A stretch of DNA of 64,000 bases from Leguminivora glycinivorella. Taxonomy: Eukaryota > Arthropoda > Insecta > Lepidoptera > Tortricidae. Position 1 is the stretch's first letter; the number at the start of each line of letters is the position of its first letter. The notes below the pieces were generated by a model that worked only from the letters and a program-made list of their open reading frames with translations, was not told where the DNA came from and ran no database searches. The DNA lies in assembly GCF_023078275.1 (NCBI RefSeq), contig NC_062988.1:1505501-1569500 (forward strand). Direction: 5' to 3'. This document shows positions 52,423 through 63,964 of the stretch, piece by piece. Both the position numbers and the translations under genes were made by a program.

Positions 52423-52957
52423 TTCCGTAGTCAACTAGGAACCCTTATAGTTTCGCCATGTCTGTCTGTCCGTCCGTCCGTCCGTCCGTCCGCGGATAAT
52501 CTCAGTAACCGTAAGCACTAGAAAACTGAAATTTGGTACCAATATGTATTTCAATCACGCCGACAAAGTGCAAAAATAAAAAATGGAAAAAAATGTTTTT
52601 TTAGGGTACCCCCCCTACATGTAAAGTGGGGGCTGATATTTTTTTTCATTCCAACCCCAACGTGTGATATATTGTTGGATAGGTATTTAAAAATGAATAA
52701 GGGTTTACTAAGATGGTTTTTTAATAATATTAGTATTTTCGGAAATAATCGCTCCTAAATGAAAAAAAGTGCGTCCCCCCCCCTCTAACTTTTGAACCGT
52801 ATGTTTAAAAAATATGAAAAAAATCACAAAAGTAGAACTTTATAAAGACTTTCTAGGAAAATTGTTTTGAAATTGATAGGTTCAGTAGTTCTTGAGAAAA
52901 ATACGGAAAACTACGGAACCCTACACTGAGCGTGGCCCGACACGCTCTTGGCCGGTT
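52423..52957 (-). repeat. Family C repeat, inverted near-full copy
   Basis: Starts GGGTTCCGTAGTCAACTAGG and ends CACGCTCTTGGCCGGTTTT. CCGTCCGTCC tract at 52470-52490. This is the complement of 13198-13792. Confidence 0.75.
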
Positions 52958-52964
52958 TTAAAAC

Positions 52965-53072
52965 TAGCTTTTGCCCGTGGCTTCGCTCGCGTTAGAAAGA
53001 GACAAAAAGGAGACAAAGACGGACAAACAAACAGACACACACACTTTCCCATTTATAATATTAGTATGGATA
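52965..53072 (-). repeat. Family B repeat, minus strand, shortened
   Basis: ACTAGCTTTTGCCCGTGGC to TTTATAATATTAGTATGGA, lacking the middle of the full copies. Confidence 0.65.
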
Positions 53073-54013
53073 CTCTCTACGTTCGTAATCGTATTTAATT
53101 TATTTACATTTACATGGATAAGTGTAATTGCGACCAGACATCGGGAGCTCGATAAAAAAAATGCAATCACGGTCTATATTCCGGTCAGTATAAGTCATGG
53201 CTTTTGATATTTTTGCCCGCAAAACATAGTCAATACCACAGAACTTAATTTAGATAGAAGAATTGTGTCAAATTTTGTACTGAAGTTGATTCTTGCCTGT
53301 AATTTTAAATATGTCTCAGGCTCTTGATTGTTCATAATTTTTGTGTTGTTGCAATTGAATATCACGTAACGAGGCATTTTTTATGTTTTGGTTGACGTCA
53401 ACTTACAAAAATTGACGCCCGAAAGCTGCAAGCTGCGAGTAAAGACGGACAACTCAGTGGATTTCACTGAGTTCATTTGACACGCTAAGTAGATACGTTT
53501 GCTTGATCTATGGTATATATGACATCTGTGGTCAATACACTACTTTGTGAACCTTTCAGCCACCGATGGCGGGAATAAATACAACGGTTAATGTTTAATG
53601 CTAAGTGTTGGGGCGAAAATGGAGCGATATGAGAAGCCAATCACAGCGGTCTGGTCGTAAACCGAAGTGGTTCCGAGAGAAATTGCCGAATACCAAGACA
53701 ATAACTTAATAGTTACCATAAAATAACATTTATTCAGCTTATTCCTAGTTAATAATCTACGAGTGTACCACTATAAAGCAATAGCCGTTATTACGGTACA
53801 CAAGTGCCCCACAAAATAGTTACCAGGCGTCTTGTGGGTGTTTAAAACACCCGCTATGCAGATAATAATAAAGGCGAACTTGGACCAAATGAACTTGAAC
53901 AAATAATAACTTAATAGGAATATTAGACATATAGGTATAATACATTAACAATGTTATTTGCCTTTATAAGTACCTATACGTACCTAGGTTTAGTGTCTCT
54001 GTGAGCTTTATTG
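53073..54013. other. Anonymous stretch
   Basis: No recurring repeat and no supported gene. Confidence 0.4.
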
Positions 54014-54124
54014 CGTTTTCACATTATCTGATCCTGACATCCCATACATTACAGGCGCCATCGTGGATTTTTTTCCATTGAAATCCTTCCGACATCAGAT
54101 ATCGGATCGGATAATATGAAAACG
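54014..54124. mobile_element. Small MITE with CGTTTTCACATTATCCGAT-like ends
   Basis: CGTTTTCACATTATCTGATC on the left and its complement (GATCGGATAATATGAAAACG) on the right, about 110 bp. Same family as 58392-58518. Confidence 0.7.
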
Positions 54125-54539
54125 GACTTAGACCTTAAAAAAAGTCTAAAACACTTGGTTCGATAAGTCAATAACACAATAATCTTAACTTAAATCTATT
54201 TGATGCCATGGATGATATTGGCGCTTATGCCTTTAAGTCAAAGTTTACATTATGAAGAAATTCCAAAATTTGCGTCAACAAAAATGAACTAAGTATGGAA
54301 TCTGGTCTGGTCACAAATAAGAATCACTTGAGAATTGCTGAAAGATTGAGCATTCTTGCCCAGGATGAAATGGAAACCTTTGCTAAAGCTTCAGACAATA
54401 GTATTCACTGCCTTTTTATAATACGTTGGTGACAAACAAGTAGACGGTAAGTTTAGGACTCATCAATTCTTTGTTCATAAAACGGGCCCATGTTTGTTGT
54501 GGATGGTTGTGGTTACAATCTGTTCCCGTTAGTTTTTTT

Positions 54540-54714
54540 TATACTACGTCGGTGGCAAACAAGCATACGGCCCGCCTGATGAAAAGCGGTCACCGTAACC
54601 TATGGACGCCTGCAACTCAAAGAGTGTCAGATGCGCGTTGCCACCCCATTTGAAACTTGTACATTCCCTTTTTAACCCCCGACGCAAAAACGACGGGGTG
54701 TTATAAGTTTGACG

Positions 54715-54745
<31 letters not shown>

Positions 54746-55102
54746 TTGTGTGTCTGTCTGTGGCATCGTAGCTCCCGAGCGGATGAACCGATTTCGATTT
54801 ATTTTTTTTTATTTGAAAGCTGTGTTAGTCGGGAATGTTCTTAGCCATGTTTCATGAAAATCGGTCCACTAGGTCGCGGTCGGGGGTTTTTCAAAATTTT
54901 AATTTTTGCTGTGTTAAATACACAGTAATAACCTAACCACAAAATTAAAATTTTGAAAAAACCCCCGACCGCGACATAGTGGACCGATTTTCATGAAACA
55001 TGGCTAAGAACACTCCCGAATAACTCAACTTTCAGACAAAAAAAACTAAATCCAAATCGGTTCATCCGTTCGGGAGCTACGATGCCACAGACAGACACAC
55101 AC

Positions 55103-55140
<38 letters not shown>

Positions 55141-55265
55141 GGACAGACAGACAGACAGACACGTCAAACTTATAACACCCCTTCGTTTTTGCGTCGGGGG
55201 TTAAAAAGGAGTGCACAGGTTCCAAGGAGGGTTCGGGTTGCCGACGACTCAAAGGACAATACGGA
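54540..55265. repeat. Family A repeat split at its centre by two family D copies
   Basis: The left half (54540-54670) and right half (55206-55265) are the two sides of a family A repeat. The family D pair at 54673-55205 occupies its palindromic core. Confidence 0.65.
54673..55205. repeat. Head-to-head pair of family D repeats
   Basis: 54673-54905 (minus) and 54940-55205 (plus) face each other around TTGCTGTGTTAAATACACAG. The pair forms an inverted repeat with arms of more than 200 bp. Confidence 0.75.
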
Positions 55266-55741
55266 ATAAGTCAGTCAGTTTATAGGTCGGCGATATGTTG
55301 CACATGCATTTGTGGCAAGCCACCGGCTGCAAGCTACGGCAGACACATGCAGACATGTCGACACCTTGTATGTTACCCAATTAGCTACAGCTGTGCTGGC
55401 TTAACCAAAGCCTGAATTCACCGAAATAATCATTAAATAAGGGTTCGTTTTGTACCTTTTTTGGTACGGAACCCTAAAAATGTACCTATGAAGCTATGAA
55501 GATTGATTTACATTTCCTTAACTTCAGTCTGTATGACTTAATTACCCTGCTCTTCTACCCTAACTTACGCTATAAAGTATACTTTACCTACCGGGATTAC
55601 CTAAAGCCTTGCGTCCACTAGGCTCACCGAGTCGAGTCTCATTAATTCGCCTTCTACATTTCTTATAAAACTGCATCATCCATTAAGTAGTGACGCGTCG
55701 AATCGCATTCAAATGTATGAGCACTAAGTGGCGCCTAAGTG

Positions 55742-56033
55742 ACCGGCCACATCAGAGCGTCGCGTGTCTCGGGGCGCGCAACGGACGTCCGCGCCACGCC
55801 ACCTGAGTGTAATTCAAAAAACGTCTCCTCAGTACATTTTGTATAGGAAGGACGTAAGACGCGCCCCAGGTGGCGTGGCGGCGGCGTGGCGTGCGCCGCG
55901 CCGCCCGGCGGCGCGCCTTACTCCTTCCTATACAAAATGTACTGAGGAGACGTTTTTTGAATTACACTCAGGTGGCGTGGCGCGGACGTCCGTTGCGCGC
56001 CCCGAGACACGCGACGCTCTGATGTGGCCGGTA
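55742..56033. mobile_element. GC-rich foldback MITE with 8-bp target duplication
   Basis: Arms of about 120 bp (ACCGGCCACATCAGAGCGTC at the left, complement at the right) match nearly exactly. CCTAAGTG flanks it at 55734-55741 and 56034-56041. The centre is a GGCGGCGTGGCG run. The 8-bp duplication suggests a hAT-type mobiliser. A related degraded copy is at 34845-35030. Confidence 0.85.
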
Positions 56034-56041
56034 CCTAAGTG

Positions 56042-56685
56042 GGCGCCAGGCTTAATAAGAAGGTCAATACCTAAGTTTACAACCTATCAAAAATGTATAC
56101 CCTATCTTAGATCAGCAAAATAGCAAAACTACGCTTTCCTATTCCACGAAGTATGAGAAAACTGGGGAAAATGCAACTTATTGTATCGCCAAGCAGTCTC
56201 AAAGACTCAATAATCTATTATATTTCTTCAATACGCATCCGTCGTAACAGTCATGTTAAACACATTGAATTGTCTACCTTATGCTTACATGTTAAAATTT
56301 ACATTCATCGTGGTTGTCAATGGCTGTTATGTCTTTTATCTGTGGTAGTAATGCACCCACATCACAAGCGTTTTTGAAGGCATGTGGTCTATTGTGTAGC
56401 TGTATCAAGCGATTTATACGTCTTATTGCAATTCCTAGTTTATACATCGTGTATTTTTTGTATTCCTCACCGATTCTTGTGAATACTTTGGCAGTTTTGT
56501 TTTGATACCATCGTGCTTATCTGATGACATTTTAGAATAATAGGAATAGGAGCCGTCCATAGGATCTGTTCTCGAACAACGCAACAATTTTTTTAACAAG
56601 CAGGCAAGTCTACTAGAGATATCGATGCTACGAGTATTAAGCTCATGTTAAATTGAAAGTGGAAAGAAACACCTACTCTCTTACG
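56042..56685. other. Anonymous stretch
   Basis: No recurring repeat and no supported gene. Confidence 0.4.
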
Positions 56686-56821
56686 CCGTGTCTTGCGTGG
56701 GCGACGGTCGCGCGACCGTCGCCGTCGCGTCTCATACTTCCATATCGATAAGGTTTGATTTCGTATGCGTCGCATCGCCGTCGCGCGACCATCGCGCGAC
56801 CGTCGCCCACGCAAGCCACGG
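56686..56821. mobile_element. Foldback MITE rich in GCGCGACCGTCGC
   Basis: CCGTGTCTTGCGTGGGCGAC at the left faces GTCGCCCACGCAAGCCACGG at the right. Internal GGTCGCGCGACC palindromes are repeated. Confidence 0.7.
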
Positions 56822-57039
56822 AGATTTTGAGTTTAAATCTCACCCTACAGTACTTGCGCGTCATCCTGAATGGTAGGGTCCGGTCAGAAGGAAGTACTTT
56901 CTGAATGTCTTTCCTATAAAGATTTAAAGGACAAGGCAATTCATATATTTCGACTGAACATTCTCGGTTGATGCTCCTCGGTAGAACGCTAAAAATGCGA
57001 TAGGTTGCTAAGTTCGCAACGCGCGGACTATTGTCTTTG

Positions 57040-57210
57040 CACGCTTTGCTCGTATTCGTGCACAATGACTTCACTGTGCAGGGTAGCTAGATATGCTTAC
57101 GGTAAGCGTATCGTAGCTATAGCTAGCTCTCCATATTACTGTAGTGGCGCAACAGAGGCAGACTGCGCGATCGCTACATAGCGTCAACGATTGTCGTTTC
57201 GGCTAGACCG
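57040..57210. mobile_element. Degraded relative of the GTAGCC-type MITEs
   Basis: Contains GCTTACGGTAAGCG, GTAGTGGCGCAACAGAGGCA and GTTTCGGCTAGACCGG, echoing the interior of 6938-7490. Confidence 0.4.
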
Positions 57211-57401
57211 GCTCGATTTTTAATACCCGTATGTCAAGTCCTTACGAAGGAATATAAATGTCAATGTCTATAGGTACTAGGTAAGTATACCTAGAGTTTA
57301 GCGACAACAAAGCGCACTCAGTGCATTATCGAGCGCGATACATTCTTAATGCACTACTTTTGTGCTTTAGTGCGTGGTCCGCACAATAAGACTTTTCTTC
57401 A

Positions 57402-57765
57402 GTGGGAAACGGGCTCTTTCGATCGCCGTTTTATTTCTACCTACAGGGTGGCTAGCCGAATGGCACAATCGCTCACGAAACGCTCACGAAACGAAGCGCT
57501 AGTAGATATCTATCTCTATCGCGCTTGCGTATTGGCGCGATAGAGCCAGCGGCGTATCGCTTTCGTTTGGCGTCGGAGAAATGCCATTCGGCTACGGGGC
57601 CAGGAATTTACCATTTTCAGAATGGTATTTTATTGAAATGTATCAATGCATTAAGAAATTTAATTTGCTTATGTTTAAAAAGTGTGATTTTTTTTAGTGG
57701 AAAACGGGCTCTTTCGATCGCCATTTTATTTCTATCTACAGGATTTTACCATTTTCAGAATGGTA
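57402..57765 (+). repeat. Roughly 295-bp direct duplication interrupted by a MITE
   Basis: A block with ACGGGCTCTTTCGATCGCC, TTTTATTTCTA and ACCATTTTCAGAATGGTA occurs at 57402-57628 and again at 57697-57765. In the first copy the MITE at 57451-57595 sits between the CTACAGG and the TTTACCATTTTC part. Confidence 0.65.
57451..57595. mobile_element. MITE with GTAGCCGAATGGCA ends, second copy
   Basis: GCTAGCCGAATGGCA and TGCCATTCGGCTAC ends; CAGG flanks both sides as a possible target duplication. Confidence 0.65.
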
Positions 57766-57782
57766 ATTTATTACATTTTTTG

Positions 57783-57870
57783 CCCGCCTGATGTAAAGCG
57801 GTCACCGTAACCTATGGACGCCTGCAACTCAAACAGTGTCACATGCGCGTTGCCACCCCATTAGAAACAT
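57783..57870 (+). repeat. Family A repeat fragment
   Basis: CGCCTGATGTAAAGCGGTCA through CATGCGCGTTGCCACCCCAT. Confidence 0.65.
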
Positions 57871-58391
57871 TTTTTTAATTAAGAAATTTGATTTGTTTAT
57901 TATAATTATTACCTACACTAGACTCTTAGGAAATTTTGTTCTGTAAGTTAAAGTCACACACAGGTCGAACTCGATTAATAAACACCACCACGACCACGGC
58001 CAGTGCAACCTGGCCGAAACGTTGGAAAAAAGGTAAAATAATGTTAATTAATCGCGTTCGACCTGTGTAACTTTAATATGTGTACAAAACTTTTAGTAAA
58101 TGTAGTAACAGTTCCATTATACCTCTTAAATGTTTTAGTGAGAGCTGTTTAGGAAATAAGCGAATGATTTATTGTGTGTTTGAAACATTGTCTCCTGCTC
58201 GTTTACCTCTATTTATGTTTGCTTTCAAAAAAAAAAAAGCGTGACTTAAAGTGTTATTCCTATTCTGTAACTTGTATGTACTTTGCTGATTGGACCACAC
58301 AGACTTGCCAATAAAAATCCCTGTTTCGTAGCGTGGATAGCATTTGGCCTAAAACTTAGCGTGGTCCAACTCTAAGTAGCCCGTCTTAGAC
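57871..58391. other. Anonymous stretch
   Basis: GTCGAACTCGATTAA and TTAATCGCGTTCGAC near 57965 and 58040 form a weak inverted pair. Nothing else is seen. Confidence 0.35.
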
Positions 58392-58518
58392 CGTTTTCAC
58401 ATTATCCGATCCGATATCGGATGTCGGGAGGATTTCAATAGAAAAAATCCAAGATGGCGCCTGTAACGTATGTGATATCGGTCCGACATCCGATATCGGA
58501 TCGGATAATGTGAAAACG
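58392..58518. mobile_element. Small MITE with CGTTTTCACATTATCCGAT ends
   Basis: CGTTTTCACATTATCCGATC and its complement bracket about 127 bp. The ends contain the palindrome GATCCGATATCGGATC-type core. A truncated copy is at the window end (63965-64000). Confidence 0.8.
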
Positions 58519-58740
58519 CACAAGATCCTCGAATAGGTAAATACCGTAATAGTTAATCATAGCTGACATCATTAGCGGGCCCTGTAAACAGCGCGCATTA
58601 CTAGGAGGTATTCCAAGTTTAAATAATATCATCTCAATTTGATATTGATTGTTAATTCGTGCAAATAAAGACACAAATATAATTTTATCTTAACAACTTA
58701 GACAAAACTTAACCTATATTATTTATGCATGAAGCTATTA

Positions 58741-59000
58741 TCTTTACATACATACATACATACAATCACGCCTGTATCCCATAAAGGGGTAGGCAGAACA
58801 CATGAAACTTGGTACTAAAGCTTCAGTGCCACTCTTGGAAAATAAGGGGTAAGGGGTTGAAAGAAAACGAAACTGTGACATTGCAGTGACAGGTTGCCAG
58901 CCTCTCGCCTACGCCACAATTTAACCCATATCCCATAGTCGCCTTCTACGACACCCACGGGAAGAAAGGGGGTGGTGAAATTCTTAACCCGTCACCACAC
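58741..59000 (+). repeat. Family F repeat, fullest copy
   Basis: (CATA)n lead, CAATCACGCCTGTATCCC, the CAGTGACAGGTTGCCAGCCT block and CTTAACCCGTCACCACA. Confidence 0.7.
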
Positions 59001-59151
59001 AGGCTATTATGTTTATAAGACTTTATAAGTGAAATAAATTCTTTTAGATTTTGAGGTACAATGATGCCTAGTATACCTACAATATGTTTGCAAATAAAGT
59101 ACTTGAAACTTGAATACCTATATAATAGTGACTATCGCATTTAATTATTTT

Positions 59152-59540
59152 CCCCTCACTAGCTCGGAAACACGTGTTTTGTCCTTTAATACCAGCGGGC
59201 AAAAACGCATTTTATCCACTAGTGGGTAAAGTAATTTGACCTTGAATAAAGTCAAACTAACTGCTTTAAAATTGATAAAAGTAGGTGAATCTAGTAATAA
59301 AGATGATTTACCACCTGTGGAACTACTGGAAGCAGTGATAAACGCATTTTTTGCGTTGTAGTTTTCTCGCTATAGTGAGGGGAAAAGTTTTGTGTTACAC
59401 TCGGGTGCAAATGTATTTTACTTCTCGTGTGTTAAAAAACTCTCAAGTTCAGGATTCTATTCTCGAACCAACTATAGAATCCTTTCACTTGCTCGTTTTT
59501 CAATTCCACACTCGGCGTTAAAATACAACTTTGCCCCCTT
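59152..59540 (-). repeat. Family E repeat, minus strand, cut by the 59541-63527 element
   Basis: Reverse complement of the 14283-14680 type. It ends abruptly in TTTGCCCCCTT. The missing remainder (CCTTGTATAACAAATAAC) is found at 63529-63546, on the far side of the inserted element. Confidence 0.75.
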
Positions 59541-60904
59541 AGTCCATGGGCCAGTGAAGAATTCGGTATAATTTGGGGGTACTAAGTTTCCTTTTTACAG
59601 CAGTTAGGTAGGCTTATAGGGATGTTAAAAAACCATGATTGCCATCTCAAAATGGTAGCTAAACAAAATGGCCGCCAATCCAAGATGGCGGATATTGAGT
59701 TTTAGAAAATCGACCATAACTCCAGAAGTATTGGTCCGATTTCATTTTTATTTTTTTTAAACGAAAGCTCTTTTTGTGTACTCAAATACTTGTCATATTC
59801 ATTGTTTCGGTAAATTCAACCATTAGTTAGTAATTAACGAAAAATGTAAAAAAATATTGTTTTTTCTAAAACTTTTTGTCAAAAATCATGTTTCTACAAA
59901 ATACCTTGCACATTCTAATAAATATGTAAATGTAGAAAAATAGTGCCATTAATCACCTTTAATTTGATATATAAAAGATACAGATTTAATTTAAAAAACC
60001 CATACAGGCTTAAATTTAATTCTGCCTTCGTTGAAATTCACCGTTGCGCATACAGTACTAAAAGCTTCAGGTAGATGTTGTAGAGTACGAATATGCCGTT
60101 TTTAGTTTATTTTAACAATTGTACAATTAGAATAATAGTTCTGGACATGAGAGTATCCATGAATTTGTAGATATTCGATAGTACTAGGATAAAATTTGTT
60201 TAGATATCATATGTGCAACACACCTCGATGATGTAAATTAAGTATTTAAGTATACTAGATATATGACTAACATTTTGTGTCGAAAGTATCAAGATAGAAC
60301 CATTAACCTTTTGACCGTCACGGACGGCCACGGTGGTCACCGGAAATTCTTGTCAAGGACGCCAACGATACGGACGCCAAATGCAATGAAATTGGGACCC
60401 CGTAATGCCTAATTTCGCTCATATATTGGCGAATTCGCAATGCAGTTTTGTTGCGATTGTGTCTGGGATACGGCATACTCCTTCATCATCTTGCGTTTAA
60501 GGGTTAAAATCGTATTCCGAATTGAAAATCGTTTTGCATTCAAGGACTCGATTTGAAAAAAAAAACCTACGCACGAGCGGGTTAAAGCAGAGCACCCCCA
60601 GAAGTCGGGTAAACTTTGGAAATGTTCTTTAGTACAGCATTAATAGATTTTCCTTACCTATATTTTACCGATTACTAAACAACGAAGACGTGAAATACCG
60701 GATGGACAAACTTTGAGACATTTATCACCGCTTAAAGTAGAGCCAAATAATGCTAACATCTATTGTTGGTAATTACCGAAGGGAAAACGTTAGAAGACGT
60801 TAATAAGAAACGTTTTAATTACCTACTAACGTTAGTTGAATTTTCATAAAAGGTGTACCAAAATGCGAATATTTCTATGCAAACTGACATTGAATTAGAA
60901 GAAA

Positions 60905-61760
60905 ATTTAGCAGCCGTATCGACGAATCTCAATTAGTAGAGAAGGACTCCGAGGTTTTGCAATCTGGACAAGTTTTTTAACAGGAAGGCATTTATAAAAG
61001 CCTTAATAGGGATGATGGATGTACAAATGTATGTCTCAATTATCTCCGATATGCGGATTGCGGGTAACATCGGCATCTTCAAAGAAGCACATGGTCCCCA
61101 ACAGATGCTGGAGGAACTGTATGCCGTCGGTGAGTGTTGGGTTAAAATAGTTAAGTTAAACCAGTTAAACATATATGTACAAATTGAAAGTTATGGCAAG
61201 GACAGGCTTATCCCAAGCTCCAATTTTCAGGACAAGTTATCCTGTACAACAAATAAAGCTTGGGTTAAGGAATGCCATAAACGACTAACGGAGGTAAGTC
61301 ATAATAACAAAATTATCCTTTAATGGACCAAAGGACACAGAGGATCTCGAGGTTATGATGCGACCGACGAGCTGGCCAGGCAGGGGTCGACTGCCGATTC
61401 TTCCGATGCCCTTCAGCAAGGTATGCTCAATGGGAAACTACACACAACACACTGGCAAACCCAGATCAAATGCTGCGGTCAAACAAGCCAAGCCATCAAT
61501 GGAAAACTCACAAAGACGCTCCTTCAACTAGTGAAAGTCCGCCTGAGAATGGTAACCAATGTAAGAACAGGTGGTAGACTATTTAACAAACATATTTTCA
61601 TAAAAAATGCTATGAACATTCCCCTGTGACGAGGGTGCGTGAAAACAGAGCAGACAGCCTCTCACCTGGTGCTGCAGTTAGCAGTGTGGCTCCATACAAG
61701 AAAAATCATCTCGGATCCCCGAGAGACTTCTCCGAGGTTCTCTTACTCAACATTAAAAGT
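60905..61760 (+). pseudogene. LINE RNase H remnant inside the foldback element
   Basis: The frame at 61012-61323 contains ALPATTERN-free but recognisable RNase H surroundings: an early GPQQMLEELYAVGE segment, then, after a stop at 61321, WTKGHRGSRGYDATDELARQ. The latter matches the RNase H motif of I/jockey/R1-type LINE proteins (WxxGHxGxxGNExADELA). The downstream frame 61423-61629 holds TTHWQTQIKC-type post-RNase H sequence. Stops and frame changes show it is dead. The upstream reverse transcriptase is not present. Confidence 0.5.
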
Positions 61761-62019
61761 TTAATAGGATTTCTCGAGGAGATGAGCTAGTAGGACTAGC
61801 TAAATCCCCTACATCACGCAAAATAGACACAAAACGTCGAGTTGTGTCGAACTATAACACAATACAGAGACTTGGATCGGCCTGCTGCCGGCGGAGATCA
61901 CACAGAGGACTTGGATGTCTTTTGTAGGCTGAAGGACGTATTTAAGGGCCAGAATACCAGACACTGAAGACCAACATGTTTGATCAGTGTGTACTTCACA
62001 CCGTGACATAAGCTTGCGA

Positions 62020-62590
62020 GACGTTGGACACTAGCAATGTACAAATGAAGAGGCTAAAAGTTGCATATAGAGCACAACACGTTCGGTATGTCTTTCTACG
62101 ATGGAAACGAAACGAGATGATGTGGCGACGGATCAGAGTTATAGAGGTCGGATTGCTACTCTAAAATGGGCTTGGGCCGGGCCCGGGCACGTAAGTCGTG
62201 GAAGCCTAGCTCAAGAAAACCTGCTATAAAAGTTCGAAAAATTAGGAGAAAATTAATCTGTTACCTGTGATTGTCTTGAAGGTGATTATTAGTGATATTG
62301 GCTCTACAATCTACATTCGCGGTGATAAGTACTATATTTTTGTGCGTAAATTAAGGTTTATTCGGTAGGTACCTATATCAGGTCGTTTAGTAGTCGGATA
62401 CTTCATAGATATGCCTCATTAATGCATTATAGTGCCTATCTCAAGACTATTTGTCATTTGGGGTGTATTCTTCACCTCGTGTATGCAAGGATTATTTTAA
62501 CTAAATATAAGTTTTCTCGAACACGGATCAGAGTTTCTGCAGTGAAAAAGATATGACAAGTCGTGGCCCGGGCACCAGACGTGGATCGCG
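62020..62590. other. Anonymous interior of the foldback element
   Basis: No coding frame and no repeat recognised elsewhere in the window. Confidence 0.35.
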
Positions 62591-63559
62591 ATTATTTGAG
62601 CAAAATTAGGCATTAAAAAGGCTCGCATGGGTCCCAATTACATTGGCAAAACTGATGGTCATCGTTGGCGTCCTTAGGAATCATTTCCAGCGACAGCTAT
62701 ATCCGTCCATGGCGGTCAAAAGGTTAATGTGTTGAGATAGAATCTCATACTCACTGTGTCTAGTTTATTTATTTTGTATTATCTCGGTTGGTTGGCCCTG
62801 AATCAATAAGGAAATTTTATTCAAATAATTAAATATCTAAAACTGTAGTTTACCTATGACTTATTATATTATATTATTAAAGCTAATGGATGTCGGATAC
62901 TATCATGTTCAGTTTTTCTCTTAATTGTAAGTACAATTGCAGAATTATACTAAAAACAGCGTATTAGCAATCTAAAACTTTGACCTGAAGCTTTTAGTAC
63001 TGTATGCACAACGGTGAATTTCAACGAAGTCAGAATTAAATTTAAGCCTCCACGTGTTTTTTTTAAATTAAATCTGTATCTTTTATACATCAAATTAAAG
63101 GTGATTAATGGAACTATTTTTCTGCATTTAAATAATTATTAGAATATGCAAGATATTTTGTAGAAACATGATTTTTGACAAAAAGTCTAAGAAATAAAGA
63201 TATTTTTTTAATATTTTTCGTTAATTACTAACTAATGGTTGAATTTACCGAAACAATGAATATGACAAGTATTTGAGTACACAAAAAGAGCTTTCGTTTA
63301 AAAAAAATAAAAATGAAATCAGTCCGATACTTCTGGAGTTATGGTCGATTTTCTAAAACTCAATATCCGCCATCTTGGATTGGCGGCCATTTTGTTTAGC
63401 TACCATTTTGAGATGGCAATCATGGTTTTTTAACATCCTTATAAGCCTACCTAACTGCTGTAAAAAGGAAACTTAGTACCCCCAAATTATACCGTTTGGC
63501 AAAATTGGACCAGCTGGCCCATGGACTACCTTGTATAACAAATAACTACTTATCCGATT

Positions 63560-63653
63560 GTTAAAGAAGTGTAATGCTCTTCCGGTAGACGTCGCTAAAA
63601 ATTCACTGGCCATGGTTAAGGCACACCTCGAACACTGGCGATCAAATGTATGA
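63560..63653 (+). pseudogene. C-terminal end of a LINE ORF2
   Basis: The frame reads KKCNALPVDVAKNSLAMVKA then HLEHWRSNV and a stop, similar to jockey/CR1 LINE C-termini (xNxLPxxV...MFKxxLxxWL). It lies just outside the foldback element. Confidence 0.5.
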
Positions 63654-63862
63654 AAGAGGCGCGTTCCTAGCACACAGTCTAAGCTCGTGTAGGTGAACGC
63701 GTACTATGCTTGTATGAGTGAGATATGACAGGTCGACTGGTCGCGTTTTTGACAGGCGGTAACTGTGAGGTAACCGAGAGGGGGTGTGCGACACTTTCAG
63801 CGGGGAGCGGGAGTGGTCATACTGTACGATAGTACTCTTTATTATACTGTGATTAAGGTCTT

Positions 63863-63935
63863 GGTGGCTCAGATGGCAGAGCGCTGGAGTATCGATACAG
63901 AGGCCGTGAGTTCAAGTCTCACCGAAAGCATTCTT
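63863..63935 (+). mobile_element. tRNA-like SINE head (SINE-3)
   Basis: TGGCTCAGATGGCAGAGCG and GAGTTCAAGTCTCACC give A and B boxes in tRNA spacing. The 5' and 3' acceptor strands do not pair well, so a SINE or tRNA pseudogene is more likely than a functional tRNA. Confidence 0.6.
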
Positions 63936-63964
63936 TTTATATGTTTTATTCTAAAACGGACTTA

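Larger units (their letters stand above)
59541..63527. mobile_element. 4-kb foldback element with about 510-bp outer TIRs
   Basis: Ends AGTCCATGGGCCAG and CTGGCCCATGGACT are inverted. Long arms (59541-60085 and 62985-63527) match with scattered differences. A second inverted segment (about 60300-60440 and 62590-62730, sharing CCTTTTGACCG and GGACGCCAACGAT) lies further in. CCTT is present on both sides, consistent with a 4-5-bp target duplication. The centre carries LINE debris. No transposase is recognised. Confidence 0.75.

Noticed and set aside
56593..57074. Arginine-rich frames
   Set aside because: They translate a foldback MITE rich in GCGCGACC palindromes.
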